Origin: Penaeus vannamei
Taxonomy: Eukaryota > Arthropoda > Malacostraca > Decapoda > Penaeidae
DNA length: 64,000 bases
Reading direction: 5' to 3'
Assembly (NCBI RefSeq): GCF_042767895.1
Contig: NC_091560.1
Coordinates: 32,122,723-32,186,722, forward strand
This document shows positions 9,779 through 21,880 of this stretch, piece by piece. Under the pieces are notes generated by a model. That model made no database searches. It was given only the letters and a program-made list of their open reading frames with translations, and was not told the origin of the DNA. Each line of letters starts with the position of its first letter. The stretch's first letter is position 1. Both the position numbers and the translations under genes were made by a program.

Positions 9779-10971
9779 CTTTCTTAATATGTTGGGAAAC
9801 GAATATCTATGTATGCAAAGAAAATCGCCTACCTCTTTCCTATGTTTGTCTGTCTCTTTTTTTCTTTCTTATGCTAACTAGTACTTTTTCCATTACAGGG
9901 GGAAGTAGGTATTATTCTAACTTTGTGCTTCAATAATGTTACTAAGATAATTTGCTTGATCAGCCTGTTTTCAAAACGCTTTCCATCCAGTAATTTTGTC
10001 TTTATTTTACAAATTTAGTTTACTTTGGTATTCATTTTCAGAACTACTACAAAAATATTGCACTTGGCCTTTGCTGTACTACTTTAATATTAATAGTGAA
10101 AACTGGCCTTCAACCTAGGTCAGCACGCTAGTTCACCTGGCGTCTTTTCGCGCCCTGTAAGGATATCTTAATATGAACAAATTTTATTAACCATGAAATT
10201 ACTCAGATAATGACGAAAATCTCTTTTTCATTCTCGTTCTCTTCCCATTCCTCTCTTCCTCTACTCCATTATCATGAAAAGAATAATTGTGTAGCAGATA
10301 TTATACACATTATAATTATCACAACTTGCATTATGGTACTGACAATCATGAAGATAACTTTAGTGATGGTGATACTGCTGTTCTTCCTCTTTGTAAACAT
10401 TATTACTCGTATATATTTTCGAACACCTTGCTACTAACTGAATGTAAAATTGCCTCCTAAACTTCGCCATAGGTCTTATCATAGCCTACAAAAGCCTGAT
10501 GTGTGCATGGTTTGTGCTCGCCTTTAAGAGGAGGTAAAATTACAATTGCCATGTTCCGTGTGTACACAGCGAAAATAGTTTTTTATTATTATTATTATTA
10601 TTATCGAGGACAACTCCTTCTGGATGTACTGATATGTGAGACTTTCGAAATTAAGATTAGGTGATTAGCACTCCTTAGATGTTTGCGGGTAAGTGTCTCA
10701 ATTCGTGGCGCGCCGATGCAGACATAATCTATTTCCAACAAAGTTAACTAATATGTGTTGATATACATTTCCATTGTTTATTTTATAGAAATTCACATAT
10801 AATGCAAAAGTGTTAATTCCCAACTGCAGTGTAGTTACTAGATGAAAGATCAAATAGGTATTGAGAATTGAGCAATATAATCTGGAACGATTATAACAAC
10901 AGTGATTATGAAAGCAATTAAATGTATGCGGTGAAAATATGGGTTTAACAATTTTAAAACAGGAAGCTTAG

Positions 10972-11042
10972 TTTTCCGTCGGGATTTGAACCCGAGTCTA
11001 CTGATTAAGAGGCAGTCACGCTATCCACTACACCACAGAAGC
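10972..11042 (-). tRNA. tRNA-like gene, class A variant
   Basis: Anticodon loop CTCTTAA (CTT), D-arm and T-arm are intact, with the T-stem fully Watson-Crick (TCGGG/CCCGA). The 5' acceptor is GCTTCTG rather than GTCTCCG, so outer acceptor pairs are mismatched. Same subfamily as 56665-56735. Confidence 0.55.
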
Positions 11043-11262
11043 ATCTGTTAAAATCCAGTAAAAACGAATTTCTATATAACTAAACGAGCAGCGCCTACCT
11101 CTTTCTTATGATTATATATATATTTTTTCCTTTCTTATGCTATCACTGGTTCATTACAGGAGGGAGTACAATTATTAAGATAAATTTCATGCTCCACTTT
11201 TCAAAACACTTTACATCCAGTAATACTTTCTTTATTTTGTAAATTTAGTTTCACTGTCATTA

Positions 11263-11279
11263 AAATATATATATATATA
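11263..11279. repeat. Short (TA)n tract
   Basis: Sits at the same place in its monomer as the much longer TA tracts at 39425, 45810 and 56383, next to the shared sequence ...actacgttgatat... Confidence 0.8.
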
Positions 11280-12285
11280 ACAATTCCTGCACTACGTTGA
11301 TATCAAATGTAAATACTGGTCTTCTGCGTAGGTCAAGAATCTAGTTCAAACTTGCATGAAAATTAGCAAAACGAGTGTCTATATAACTAAATAACAGCAC
11401 CTACTTCTTTCCTATGTTGTTTGTCTCTTTTTTCTTCCTTATGCTATCACTGGTTCATTACAAGAGGAAGTACAATATTATCTTCACTTTGTGTTTCAGT
11501 AATGTTATCAAGATAATTTTCATGATCCGTCTGACACGTTCCAAATTAAGATTAGGTGATTAGCACTCCTTAGATGTTTGCGGGTAAGTGTCCTCAACCT
11601 GTACGCGCCGATGCAGATATAATCAGAAAGTTAGGTTAATTATAAGTAAAATTGTTTCTTACTCTTAGTCATACGTCTTATTGAAACTTACAACAAACCG
11701 TAGTGTCCTATTGAATTCAGTGGTTTTCTCAATACACTTGTTTTTGGTGTGGATATGATCTTTGGCTGAATATCCAACCATGAACCCGGTTGCTTTCAGC
11801 TTGAACTCTAGTTACAACTACGATTACCATGTTTCGTGTGTACGTAGCGAAATTATTAGATATATTATCGAGGGCAACTTGTGTGTGTACTAATATGGAG
11901 TCTGAGTCGAAATTAGGATTAGGTGATTAGCAAACCTTTATTTCTGGTCAGTGTCTTCAACCTGTGACGCGCCGGTCCGGACATTAACGAATTTAGCTTA
12001 ATTATCTTATCTTTGAATATATATTCCGATTTATGATTCTCTACAAATAACCATGTTATACAAAAATGCAAATTCCCAGTTGTGCTATATATAGTACCTC
12101 GAGGAAGGGCGTTTTCCGTAGCATTCGTGAGTGGCAACTGAAATAAAACTTTCAGTGTTAAATAGAGAAGAATCCCTTCCACTGTCTGACATTTTATAGA
12201 CGATCATGTATGGTAATAATGGCACTGAAAATAAAATCTTATTTATATGATGTTTGAAAATAATTTTAAAAATTTATGAATGTTA

Positions 12286-12356
12286 GTCTCCATCAGGATT
12301 TGAACCCGAGTCTGCTGATTAAGAGGCAGCCATGCTATCCACTACACCACGGAGAC
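12286..12356 (-). tRNA. tRNA-like gene, class A, G27-C43 type
   Basis: CTCTTAA loop (CTT). Pair 27-43 is G-C instead of the usual A-T, a compensatory double change. Acceptor GTCTCCG/TGGAGAC pairs with one wobble. A and B boxes are intact. Same subfamily as 27869 and 55308. Confidence 0.65.
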
Positions 12357-12653
12357 TTAATTGATGTGAGAGTGAAACGAATTTGTATATAGCTATATTG
12401 AAGCGCTTATTTCCAATGTTTGTTTTTCTTTTTTCTTTCTTTCTTTTCTATGATAATTATCACTGGGTCGTTACAGGAGGGAGTGCAAAATTATGATAGT
12501 TTGGTATTTCAGTAATGTTATTAGGGAATGTTCATGATCCGCCTGTTCTCAAAACGCATTCATATTCTGTATTATTACTATAATATTGCATTTATCTTTC
12601 ACGGATTTTCTTTTTTTTTTTAATTAACTGTAATTCAATTCCTGGCATAGGTC

Positions 12654-12678
12654 AACAGGCTAGTTCACGTGGCCTGTT
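12654..12678. other. Conserved hairpin, covaried stem
   Basis: Arms AACAGGC and GCCTGTT enclose TAGTTCACGTG. Relative to the commoner AACACGC/GCGTGTT form both sides have changed together, keeping the pair. The loop contains the E-box palindrome CACGTG. Confidence 0.65.
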
Positions 12679-13435
12679 TTGACAGTCTGTAAGGGTATAA
12701 TAATATGAACAAATTTGATTCACCATAAGAATACTATGATAATGACGAACGTGTCTTTTATTCTTTTATTTCTCCTTCTCCTCCTTTATCATGAAAATAA
12801 CAATTGTTTAACAAATGTTATAACTATAATAATTTTCATAACTTGCCCTTATCATAATCACAATCATTAATATAATACCAATGATACTGCTGTTGTTCCG
12901 CTTAAAAAAATCAACCTGGTTGCTTTCATCTTGAACAATAGATAAAATTAGTATTACTATGTCTCGTGTGTACACAGCGAAATTGATTATGTTGTATTAT
13001 CAAGGACAACATGTGGGTGTATTGATTGGGCGTTTGAGACTTTCCCAATTAAGATTAGGTGATTAGCAAAACTGTTCTCTGTCGGCGTTTTCAAACTGTA
13101 ACCCGACGATCCGGATGTGACTTTAAATTGAACCTGAAGTCGTTAAATCAAGATTTTTGAATATACATTCCAATTTATTATTCTACACGTGATACAAACT
13201 TGCAAATTCACAGTTGTACTATACTAACGCGAGGAAAGCTAAATTATGGGAAAAAAAGCGTTTTTCCGTAGCATTCGTGCGTGGCAAGTGAAATCAACTT
13301 TCAGTGGTAAGTAGAGAACCCAGTTCACAGTCTAGCATTTTATAGATAATCAAGTATGGAAACAACTGCAATGGAAATACAAATTTTAAGAATATAATAT
13401 GAGTCTCAGAATAATTTTAAAAATGTATTTTGATA

Positions 13436-13500
13436 GTTTCCGTCAGGATTTGAACCCGAGCCTACCGAGGCAGTCATGCTATCCACTACTCCACAAAGAC
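13436..13500 (-). pseudogene. tRNA-like gene with deleted anticodon
   Basis: Class-A flanks, D-arm and B box are present, but the anticodon loop sequence is deleted (cctaccgagg in place of the normal arm), so it cannot decode. The homologous copies at 22325 and 29024 are complete. Confidence 0.65.
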
Positions 13501-13791
13501 GTAAGTAACAAAAAAGCAAAACGAATTTGTATCTATGCATACAAGATGCGCCTACCTATTTCCTGTGTTGTTTGTCTTTTCTTTTCTTTCTTTTCTATAA
13601 TAATTTTCACTGGGTCATTACCGGGGGAGGGGGGTACATAATTGTTATAATTTTGTTTTTCACTGATGTTATTTGGGGAATTTTCATGATCTGCCTGTTT
13701 TCACAACGCCTTCATATTCAGCACTATTACAAAATTGTATTTACCTTTTGCGGCTTTACTTCCATATCAATTGCAAATCCTGGCCAAGGTC

Positions 13792-13816
13792 AACACGCTA
13801 GTTCACGTGGCGTGTT
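13792..13816. other. Conserved hairpin with E-box loop
   Basis: Perfect 7-bp stem AACACGC/GCGTGTT around TAGTTCACGTG. Same element at 22709-22733 and 29395-29419 in the sister blocks. Confidence 0.65.
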
Positions 13817-14716
13817 TGGACGGTCTGGAACGGTGTGTTAATGTGAACAAATTTGATACATCATGAAATACTACGATAATGACGAACGTCTGTCTTGTAT
13901 TCTCTTTTTCTCACTTTCTCTTCCTTCTCTCTTTTTTATTCTCTTTCCCTTCCCTCTCTCTCATCCTCTCCGCCCTTATCAGGAAAACAATAATTGTCTA
14001 CCAAATGTTATATATATCATAAATATAACACCATTATCGTAATTACAAACACTAAGATAACATTTAGCGATGATGATCCTGCTGCTGTTAATCTTTGCTA
14101 AAATTCTTACTCATATATTCTCGAACGCCTTGCTAACTGAATGCAGAATTGCCTCTTACACTTCGCCATAGGTCTTAAAGCCTACAAAAGCTGTGAAGTG
14201 TTTATGAACCCTGCTGTGTGCGTGGTTTGCTTTCACCTTGAACTCTAGATGAAATTACAGTTGCCATGTTCCGTGTGTACCCAACGAAGATAAACATTCC
14301 CTTTAATCGAGAATAACTCCTTCCGGGTGTATTGATACACCGTTTGACACGTTCCAAATAAAGAGTAGGTGATTAGCACAACTTAGATGTTTGCGGGTAA
14401 ATGATCTCAACTTAATCAAAATCCAACAATGTTAGGTTTAGCATAAATTGATGTCAATATACATTAATACCGGTATTATATAGAAATTCGCATATAATGA
14501 AAATGTGACAATACCCAAGTGTACTGTAGTTCACAGAAGCTATGATATGAATCGAGAAGAGCATTTATGGATATCAACAAAATATAACGTTCAACGGTAC
14601 CCTGATAATTTTTTTATAGCGATTATATATATTAATAATGGTAGTGCTTATAAAAGGAATAAATGTAGGCAGTGGAAATATAGGTAATAAAATTATATAA
14701 AAATAATCTATTAATA

Positions 14717-14733
14717 GTCCACGTAAGAATTTG
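14717..14733 (-). pseudogene. tRNA class-B remnant at inversion junction
   Basis: Only the 3' acceptor and T-arm strand of a class-B gene remain (gtccacgtaagaatttg); it then switches abruptly to a plus-oriented monomer beginning ttattttcatg. The same truncated junction recurs at 23624-23640 and about 30100-30113. Confidence 0.6.
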
Positions 14734-15174
14734 TTATTTTCATGATAAAGAAGGAGAGAGAAAGAGAATAAAAGACATGTTCGTCCTTATCTTCGTATTT
14801 TTATGGTGTATCAAATTTGTTCATATCAACATATCCTTACAGACTGTCTAAACAAGCCACGTGAGCTAGCGTGTCGACCGAGGCCAGGATTTACAATTGA
14901 TATCACAGTAATGCCGCATAAAATAAATACAATATTCTTATAATAGTACTGCATATGAAAGCGTTTTGAAAACAGGCGGATCATGAAAATTCCCTCAATA
15001 ACATTAGTGAAACACAAAATTATAATAATCTTATACTCTCTCCTGTAAGTAGCCAGTGATAATAATCATAGTAAAGAAATAAATTATAAGAGAAAGACAG
15101 ACAAATAACATAAGAAATAGGAAGGCGCTCTCATAAGCATATATATAAATTCGTTTTACCTTCATATCTTGTAA

Positions 15175-15245
15175 GTTTCCGTGGTGTAGTGGATAGCATG
15201 ACTGCCTCTTAATCAGTAGACTCGGGTTCAAATCCTGACGGAGCC
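15175..15245 (+). tRNA. tRNA-like gene, class A (CTT)
   Basis: A and B boxes are intact, loop CTCTTAA. Acceptor GTTTCCG/CGGAGCC has one mismatch at the second pair and a wobble. TATATATA lies about 35 bp upstream (15140 area), and a TTTT run follows at about +16. Confidence 0.65.
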
Positions 15246-16263
15246 TAACATAAAACACTTTTAAAACTATTTTCAAACGTTAAGATTTTATTTTCAGCGA
15301 AAGTGTTACCATACACGATCGCCTACAAAATGTCAGACTGTGAACGGGGTTCTTCTCTACTTGTCAAAGAATATTTCATTTCACTTGCCACTCACGAATG
15401 CTTCGGAAAAACGCCTTTCTCACTCCATACATTTGCTTTCCTCGAGTGAGTATAGTGCAAATGGGAAGTTGCATTTTCGTATAACGTGTATTTGTATAGA
15501 AAATTAAATTGGAATGTATATGGAAAGATACTGATTTATAATGAACATAAATTTATTTAAATCTCACACGTCAAATCAGTACCCCCAAAAGTTGTTCTCG
15601 ATAATATAGTTAATAAGTTAATTTCGCTGTTTAAACACGAAACATGGTAATTGTAATTTTATTTAGAGTTCAAGCTTAAAGAAACCGGGTTCATAGTTGG
15701 ATATTCAGCCATGGATCATATCAAAACTATTAACCAGTGTATTGTGAAAACTACTGAATTCAATACATTTTTTTGTAGGTTACGACAAGACCTATGACTA
15801 AGTTTATGAGGCAATTCTACTTCCAGTGAACTAGTAAATCGTACACGAATACATATTAGTGAGATTTTTTTCAGAGACAACAGCAGTAACATTATTATTG
15901 TTATCATGATTATTATCATTATGGCAATAGCAAATTACAGAAAATATTATGGTGATAATATGAACAGTATTTTTTGGCAATTACAATTATTTTTATAATG
16001 AAGAGGGAGACTGAAAAGAAAGAGATTGAAAGACATTCGTCCTTTTTGTTTTGTTTTTCAAGGTAGATTTGAAACAATTCACGATTTAATTTCCATTGTG
16101 GCTTTTACTATTCCATCTTTGTATAAAGGAGAATAGACTAAAATATAGACATCATAAAAGGGACGCGAGGTAAACAGACAGACAAGCAGACAGACAGACA
16201 GAGATGGAAGAACGAGGTAGATAAAATGTTTTTATATTTCAAAGGATACATTTTTCTTAAACA

Positions 16264-16334
16264 GTTCGTGTTATGCAGTGGATAGCATGTCTGCCTCTGA
16301 AACAGTAGACTCGGTTTCAAATCCTGATGTGGAC
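16264..16334 (+). tRNA. tRNA-like gene, class B (CTG)
   Basis: Loop CTCTGAA gives anticodon CTG (Gln codon CAG), the same loop as ordinary tRNA-Gln(CTG). D-stem ATGC/GCAT is fully Watson-Crick. Acceptor GTTCGTG/TGTGGAC pairs mostly through G-U wobbles. Position 53 is T, which weakens the B box (GGTTTCAAATCC spacing) and the T-stem, so transcription is less certain than for class A. Confidence 0.5.
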
Positions 16335-17123
16335 TATTAATCTACCTTTTTCACCAATATTTTTACTGCATATATTACTATGCACTCATTACTATTATTA
16401 CTATGCGTAATCGTTATAGAATAGTACCAGACTGTGAACAGGGTGCTGTCGACCGTGTATGTTTTTGGTTCCTACAAAAACTTGCATTAATACTTGACAA
16501 TTTATAATTAAACTAACTTGGAATTTCATTATGTCTACATCGGCGCGTACAGGTTGAGGACACTCGCAAACATCTAAGGAGTGCTAATCACCTAATCTTA
16601 ATTAGGAACGTGTCACGTGGTATATCATTTCACCCGGAAGGAGTTTCTTTTGTGTACACACGCAACGTGGTAACTGTAATTTTACCAATAGTTCAAGGTG
16701 GAAGCAAACCACGCACACAATAGGGTTCATAAACACTGTATAGGTTTCGTAGGCTATGATAAGACCTGTGGCGAAGTGCAAGAGAAATTCTGCATTCAGT
16801 GAAATAGCAGGGCGTTCGCGAATATATATGAGAGAATTTTTACAAAGCCTAACAACAGCAGTATCATCATGTGTTATTAAAATGATTGTCATTAAGATAA
16901 TGGCAAGTTATAATTATAATTATTACATATATATAACATTTGTTAGACAATTATCTTCATTATAAGGGAGGAGAGAGAGAAGGAAGAGAAAGAGAATAAC
17001 AGAGAGAGAGGGAGGGAGGAGAGTGTGAGAAAAAGGGAAGAGAAAGAACAGACGTTTGTAATTACCAAAGAATTTTTATGGTGTATCAAATTTGTTCACA
17101 TTAACATACCCTTGCAGACTCAA

Positions 17124-17148
17124 AACACGCCACGTGAACTAGCGTGTT
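17124..17148. other. Conserved hairpin with E-box loop
   Basis: Arms AACACGC/GCGTGTT around CACGTGAACTA, in plus-monomer orientation, about 270 bp upstream of the class-A gene at 17422. Confidence 0.65.
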
Positions 17149-17421
17149 GACCTAGGCCAGGATTTACAACTGATAACAAAGTAATTCCGGAAAAGAATAA
17201 GACAACATTCTTGTAAAAGGACTGAATATGAATGCGTTTTGAAAATGGGCGGATCGTGAAAATTCCCCTAATAACTTTACTGAAAAACAAAATTGTAATC
17301 TTATACTTTTGTAATGACCCAGTGATCATTTTCATATGAAAAAAAGAAAAGGACAAACATAGGAAATAGGTAGGCGTTCCTATATGCATATATAAACATT
17401 CGTTTAACTGCTACCATCTAA

Positions 17422-17492
17422 GTCTCCGTGGTGTAGTGGATAGCACGACTGCCTCTTAACCAGTAGACTCGGGTTCAAATCCTGACGGAGTC
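17422..17492 (+). tRNA. tRNA-like gene, class A (CTT)
   Basis: Loop CTCTTAA and both promoter boxes are intact. The 3' acceptor CGGAGTC leaves a T-T mismatch at pair 2. T5 occurs about 20 nt downstream. Confidence 0.65.
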
Positions 17493-17638
17493 TAACACAC
17501 ATACACTTTTTAAATTATTTTCGAACTCATATTTTCAAGATTTTATTTTCAGTGCAACTGTTATTGTGACAATTGTTATTGTGACATAATTGTCTATAAA
17601 ATGTCAGTGGAAGAGGTTCTTCTCTACTTACCACTGAA

Positions 17639-19476
17639 AAATTGCGAAAACGCTCTTGATCAAGTTGCAGATATTTTATTTTTCTACAAAATGAGCCATA
17701 ATATGATAATTTTGGACATATGGTGTGCCCGGAATCCTTTGACCCACCCCTAAAGGTGGAGTTCCGAGATATCGGCATTTTACGTTTCTTCATCTTTCCA
17801 AGGCTATCTTGATATCAACAAAACAAGGCATAAGATTAGTCTTTCTACACCATAATCCTCTATCATTCTACCTGTCTTGCGGACATTGGCAGCACGTAAC
17901 GGTTTCTCAAAATCTTACGTATAATGCGGAGTGGTGGCAGCGATCTGGGGGTCTATAGGCCTACATTGACCATTTTTAAAAGTTTCTCAAAAAAAAAAAA
18001 TAATAATAATAATACAGCCATTCTGATTTCATGTTTGAATAGAACTATCTTTCTACTATTATATGCAGATTTTTGAGAAGTTGACCTTACTTTTTCCTTG
18101 GTGAATATTTTCCGAAGGTGACTATTTTAACACCCTAATAGGAGATTTTGAAAACATATGTCACTTTTACAAGAACCACGTGAAAATATTGCAAATCCGC
18201 ATGGCAGTATGTAATAGAACTATTATTCAGATACAAAATGAGACATAATACTTTAAAATCGGACCGATTATACGTGTGCTATGCGTAAAAATATGAAGGA
18301 CCTAAAAAATGCGATCTTATTCCTTTTTATTATGTTTACATTTTACATGACAAATCATGTACAGAATACTTGTATTTGATATAATTATCTATCATTTACC
18401 TATTATTGATGCTCTAATGGGGTTTTACAACGTATAATATTTGTCGAAAGAATCACTTTTCTCCAGTCGGACGGGTACCAAACACATACTTTTCCCCACG
18501 CGGCGGGGCCGTCCTGGACCATGAAAATCGTCTTTTTAAATCTGCGGAATAACTCTACGGGGTCACGTAGCCAAATTTCACTCTCAGACCCCGTGGAAAG
18601 ACGAAAAACAATTATATGGCGATGTGAAAATTTATATATAAGGTATATGAGCACATATAGATAATTTTCGTGTACCCCATGACCTTTTGTTTATTTATTT
18701 TGCTACTTCCGTTTGTTTCTTTGTTTGTTTGTTGATTGTTTATTTGTTTTTTTTGTTTGTTAGTTTGTTTTCTAATATCTCTAAAAGTTATAAACACATT
18801 TTAACGAAATTTTAACCAAAGGTGAGTTTTAACCTAACTTAGACGTGGTGATGCGGACCATGGTTTGGATCCAGGATTTTTTGTTCTAACCCGAAAAGTT
18901 CTGAACAGATTTGAATAAAATTTTAACCTGAGGTTTGTCTTAGCCTAATTAATATTCCATAAAATTTTGGTGGTGATCCGGAATATTTGGCAAAACTACC
19001 CCCCATGGAGGGGGGGGGGAGGTTTGCATTTTCGAAATGTTTTACTCATAAATCAAAGTAACTATGTATGATGAAAACATAAAGAAAAGAAAATACACCA
19101 TATGAATAACATATGTTTAGTTATTTGTATGGAAAATTTCTTCATTGTTATTTGGACGCTTGCCCGGATTTTTTTATATTATTCCGAAAAAAAAGAAGGT
19201 TGGTCTCATCTTATGTGAAATATGATAAGCTTTCAGAAAATATCCTTAAATTTTTATTATCTCTAATCATTGCGTCACAATTGCCGATTTTCTAAGGTAA
19301 CATCAAAAAAATAATATTTCGGTCGACATCGAAAATCGCTGCTACCACCTAAAAAATAACGGTCGGGCCTTGAAATTTTCAGGGGAGAACCGGGGGCCTA
19401 GAAACTCCTTGAAAATGCATCAAAGTCAATTCCGGCAAGAGGGGCGAAAATCGCCGAAAAATAACCAGAAGGTCCC
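17639..19476. mobile_element. 1.84-kb unclassified insertion with 5-bp target duplication
   Basis: It interrupts a monomer that is continuous in sister copies (for example 26520-26580). CTGAA occurs at 17634-17638 and again at 19477-19481, consistent with a 5-bp target duplication. No terminal inverted repeats are visible. A GGCGA/TCGCC hairpin (19443-19455) lies near the right end. No convincing transposase ORF is found. A second, inverted partial copy of its left ~500 bp is at about 43115-43640. Class is not determined; the TSD and lack of a CTRR terminus at the break argue against a Helitron. Confidence 0.7.
19443..19455. other. Short palindromic hairpin near insertion terminus
   Basis: GGCGA-AAA-TCGCC, 21 nt inside the right edge of the 1.84-kb insertion. 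Confidence 0.5.
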
Positions 19477-19800
19477 CTGAAGGTTTCATTTCAGTTGCCA
19501 TTCACGAATGCTACGGAAAAACGTTCTCACTCCATATTTTAGCTTACCTTGAGTTACTAAGCATTATTGTATAAGGTATAGTTTTTATACAATGCCCGGA
19601 TCGGCGCGTCAGATTGAACATATGACCGGAAAAAAAAAGGTTTGCAAATCATCTAACTTTACTTAGGAAATTTTCAATCTCCATATTAGTACACCTAGAA
19701 GTTGTCCTCGATAATACAAGTTAATTTCGCTGTGTACATATGAAACATGGAAATGGTATTTTATTTTATGTACACCATTAACCACAATATTGTTCAGTAG

Positions 19801-19871
19801 ATTTTGTAATTTTAATGGATAGCATGACTCTCCCCTAATCAGTAGACTCGGGTTCAAATCCTGACGGAAAC
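19801..19871 (+). pseudogene. tRNA-like, class C, decayed
   Basis: Loop CCCCTAA keeps anticodon CCT but has C in place of the invariant T33, and the A box is disrupted (taattttaatgg). The B box is intact. A better class-C copy is at 33516. Confidence 0.5.
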
Positions 19872-20640
19872 TATGGATGTTCTTTTTAAAAATTGTAAAA
19901 TCAATTTTTTCTCTGCATACATTTTATTGCTTTCATAATCACTGTTGTTATTAATGTTCGTAATTGTTCCAGAATAGTGCCAGACTTTTAAACAGGGACT
20001 ATGAGCTTACCTTCTAGCGTTATAGTTTACTGTTGCTGCCCACGAATGATAGAGAAAAATGCTTTTCTCAATTCCTATTTGATCTTTGATCTACACTAAT
20101 GTTGGAAATTGACATTATTGTATTAGATGTAAATTTCTATAATAAGAGCGATGGAAATGAGATATTAAGACATATCAATTAGCTTTGTCGGAATTAGATT
20201 ACGTCTGCCCCAAGTTGAGGACACTTCCCCTAAACATTTCAGGAGTGCTAATCACCTAATCTTAATTTGGAAAGTATCGCATATCAGTACATCCAGAAGG
20301 ATATAAAACACACTCATTTTCCCTGTGTACACACGGAGCTTGGTAATTATGATTTTACTTCGATTAAATCAAATCCGGATCGGCGCGTCACAAGTGGAAC
20401 ACACCGACCCGGAAAAAAAGGGTTTGCTAACCACCCAATCTTAATCTGGAAAGTTACAAACACCATATCAGTGCACCCAGAAGTTGCCCTCGATTATATA
20501 GCTTAGTTAATGTTATCTAGAGTTCAAGCTGAAGCAATCGGGTTCATATTGGATATTCAGCCATGCATCATATCCACTACAATGACCAGTGTATTGAGAG
20601 AACCAATGAATTCAGTAGAATAGTTTTTGCAGGTCGTGAT

Positions 20641-21380
20641 ATGACCCATGACAGTGCAAGAGGCAATTGTTCTTCAGTGAGCTAGTAAGGCGTACACGAA
20701 TACATATTAGTGAGGATTTTTTTTCACAAGAGACAAAAGCAGTAACATTATTATTATCATGATTATTATCATTATGGCAATAGCAAATTACAGGAACTAT
20801 TATGGGGGATGATATGAACAGTAATTTTTTGACAATTACAGTTATTTTTAAAAAGAAAAGGGGGACTGAAAAGAAAGAGATTTAAAGACATTCGTCCTTT
20901 TTGTTTTGTTTTGTTTTTCATGGTAGATTTGAAACAATTCGCGATTCAATTTCCCTTGTGGCTTTTACTATTCCATCTTTTTATAAAGGAGAAAAAACTA
21001 AAATATAGACATCATAAAAGGGACGCGAGGTAAAGAGACAGATAAACAGACAAACAGAAATGGAAGAACGAGCTAGATAAAAAGTTTTTATATTTCAAAG
21101 GATACATTTTTCTTAAATAGTTCGTGTTATGTAGTGGATAGCATGTCTGCCTCTGAAAAAAGTAGACTCGGTTTCAAATCTTTATATGGAATATTAATCT
21201 ACCTTTTTTCACATCAATATTTTTACTGCATAAATTACTATGTACTCACTACTATTATTACTATGTGTAATCGTTATAGAATAGTACCAGACTGTGAACA
21301 AGGGGCTGTCGACCGTTATGTTTTTGGTTCCTACAAATGCTCTTCTCAATTCGTTTTTAGCTTTCATCTATTAACTACAG
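20641..21380 (+). repeat. Class-B monomer cut by assembly gap
   Basis: Plus-oriented monomer with GACA/AGACAG-rich tract and class-B tRNA, running into the N gap at 21381. Confidence 0.75.
21120..21190 (+). pseudogene. tRNA-like, class B, decayed
   Basis: D-arm and B-type anticodon region are present, but two A insertions in the anticodon arm (ctctgaaaaaagtag) and a degraded 3' acceptor (tttatatgga) prevent a normal cloverleaf. Confidence 0.5.
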
Positions 21381-21880
21381 NNNNNNNNNNNNNNNNNNNN
21401 NNNNNNNNNNNNNNNNNNNNNNNNNNNNNNNNNNNNNNNNNNNNNNNNNNNNNNNNNNNNNNNNNNNNNNNNNNNNNNNNNNNNNNNNNNNNNNNNNNNN
21501 NNNNNNNNNNNNNNNNNNNNNNNNNNNNNNNNNNNNNNNNNNNNNNNNNNNNNNNNNNNNNNNNNNNNNNNNNNNNNNNNNNNNNNNNNNNNNNNNNNNN
21601 NNNNNNNNNNNNNNNNNNNNNNNNNNNNNNNNNNNNNNNNNNNNNNNNNNNNNNNNNNNNNNNNNNNNNNNNNNNNNNNNNNNNNNNNNNNNNNNNNNNN
21701 NNNNNNNNNNNNNNNNNNNNNNNNNNNNNNNNNNNNNNNNNNNNNNNNNNNNNNNNNNNNNNNNNNNNNNNNNNNNNNNNNNNNNNNNNNNNNNNNNNNN
21801 NNNNNNNNNNNNNNNNNNNNNNNNNNNNNNNNNNNNNNNNNNNNNNNNNNNNNNNNNNNNNNNNNNNNNNNNNNNNNNNN
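21381..21880. other. Assembly gap, 500 N
   Basis: Exactly 500 N, a placeholder length. Flanks belong to different monomers in opposite orientation, so the true gap content is unknown and probably includes the class-A copy expected from the sister blocks. Confidence 0.98.

Larger units (their letters stand above)
9112..12161 (-). repeat. Left-arm monomers right of the retrotransposon
   Basis: Continues the monomer interrupted at 3380 and contains a half tRNA at 9751 and a class-A gene at 10972, then a monomer stretch with GATTAGGTGATTAGC motifs at about 10660, 11555 and 11925. Counterpart in inverted order: about 55,400-58,180. No protein-coding gene is seen. Confidence 0.85.
12162..20640. 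repeat. Segmental block copy 1
   Basis: Order: tRNA A-, A-, head-to-head junction, A+, B+, A+, C+. The same order and spacing recur at 27737-34340, and partly at 21881-26732. It is about 1.85 kb longer than copy 3, accounted for by the insertion at 17639-19476. Between tRNA-like genes it holds only monomer sequence, including a long pyrimidine tract at about 13890-13980. Confidence 0.8.

Noticed and set aside
18403..18654. Minus-strand 83-codon ORF in the 1.84-kb insertion as a transposase fragment
   Set aside because: No DDE or other catalytic motif could be placed with confidence; short and isolated.
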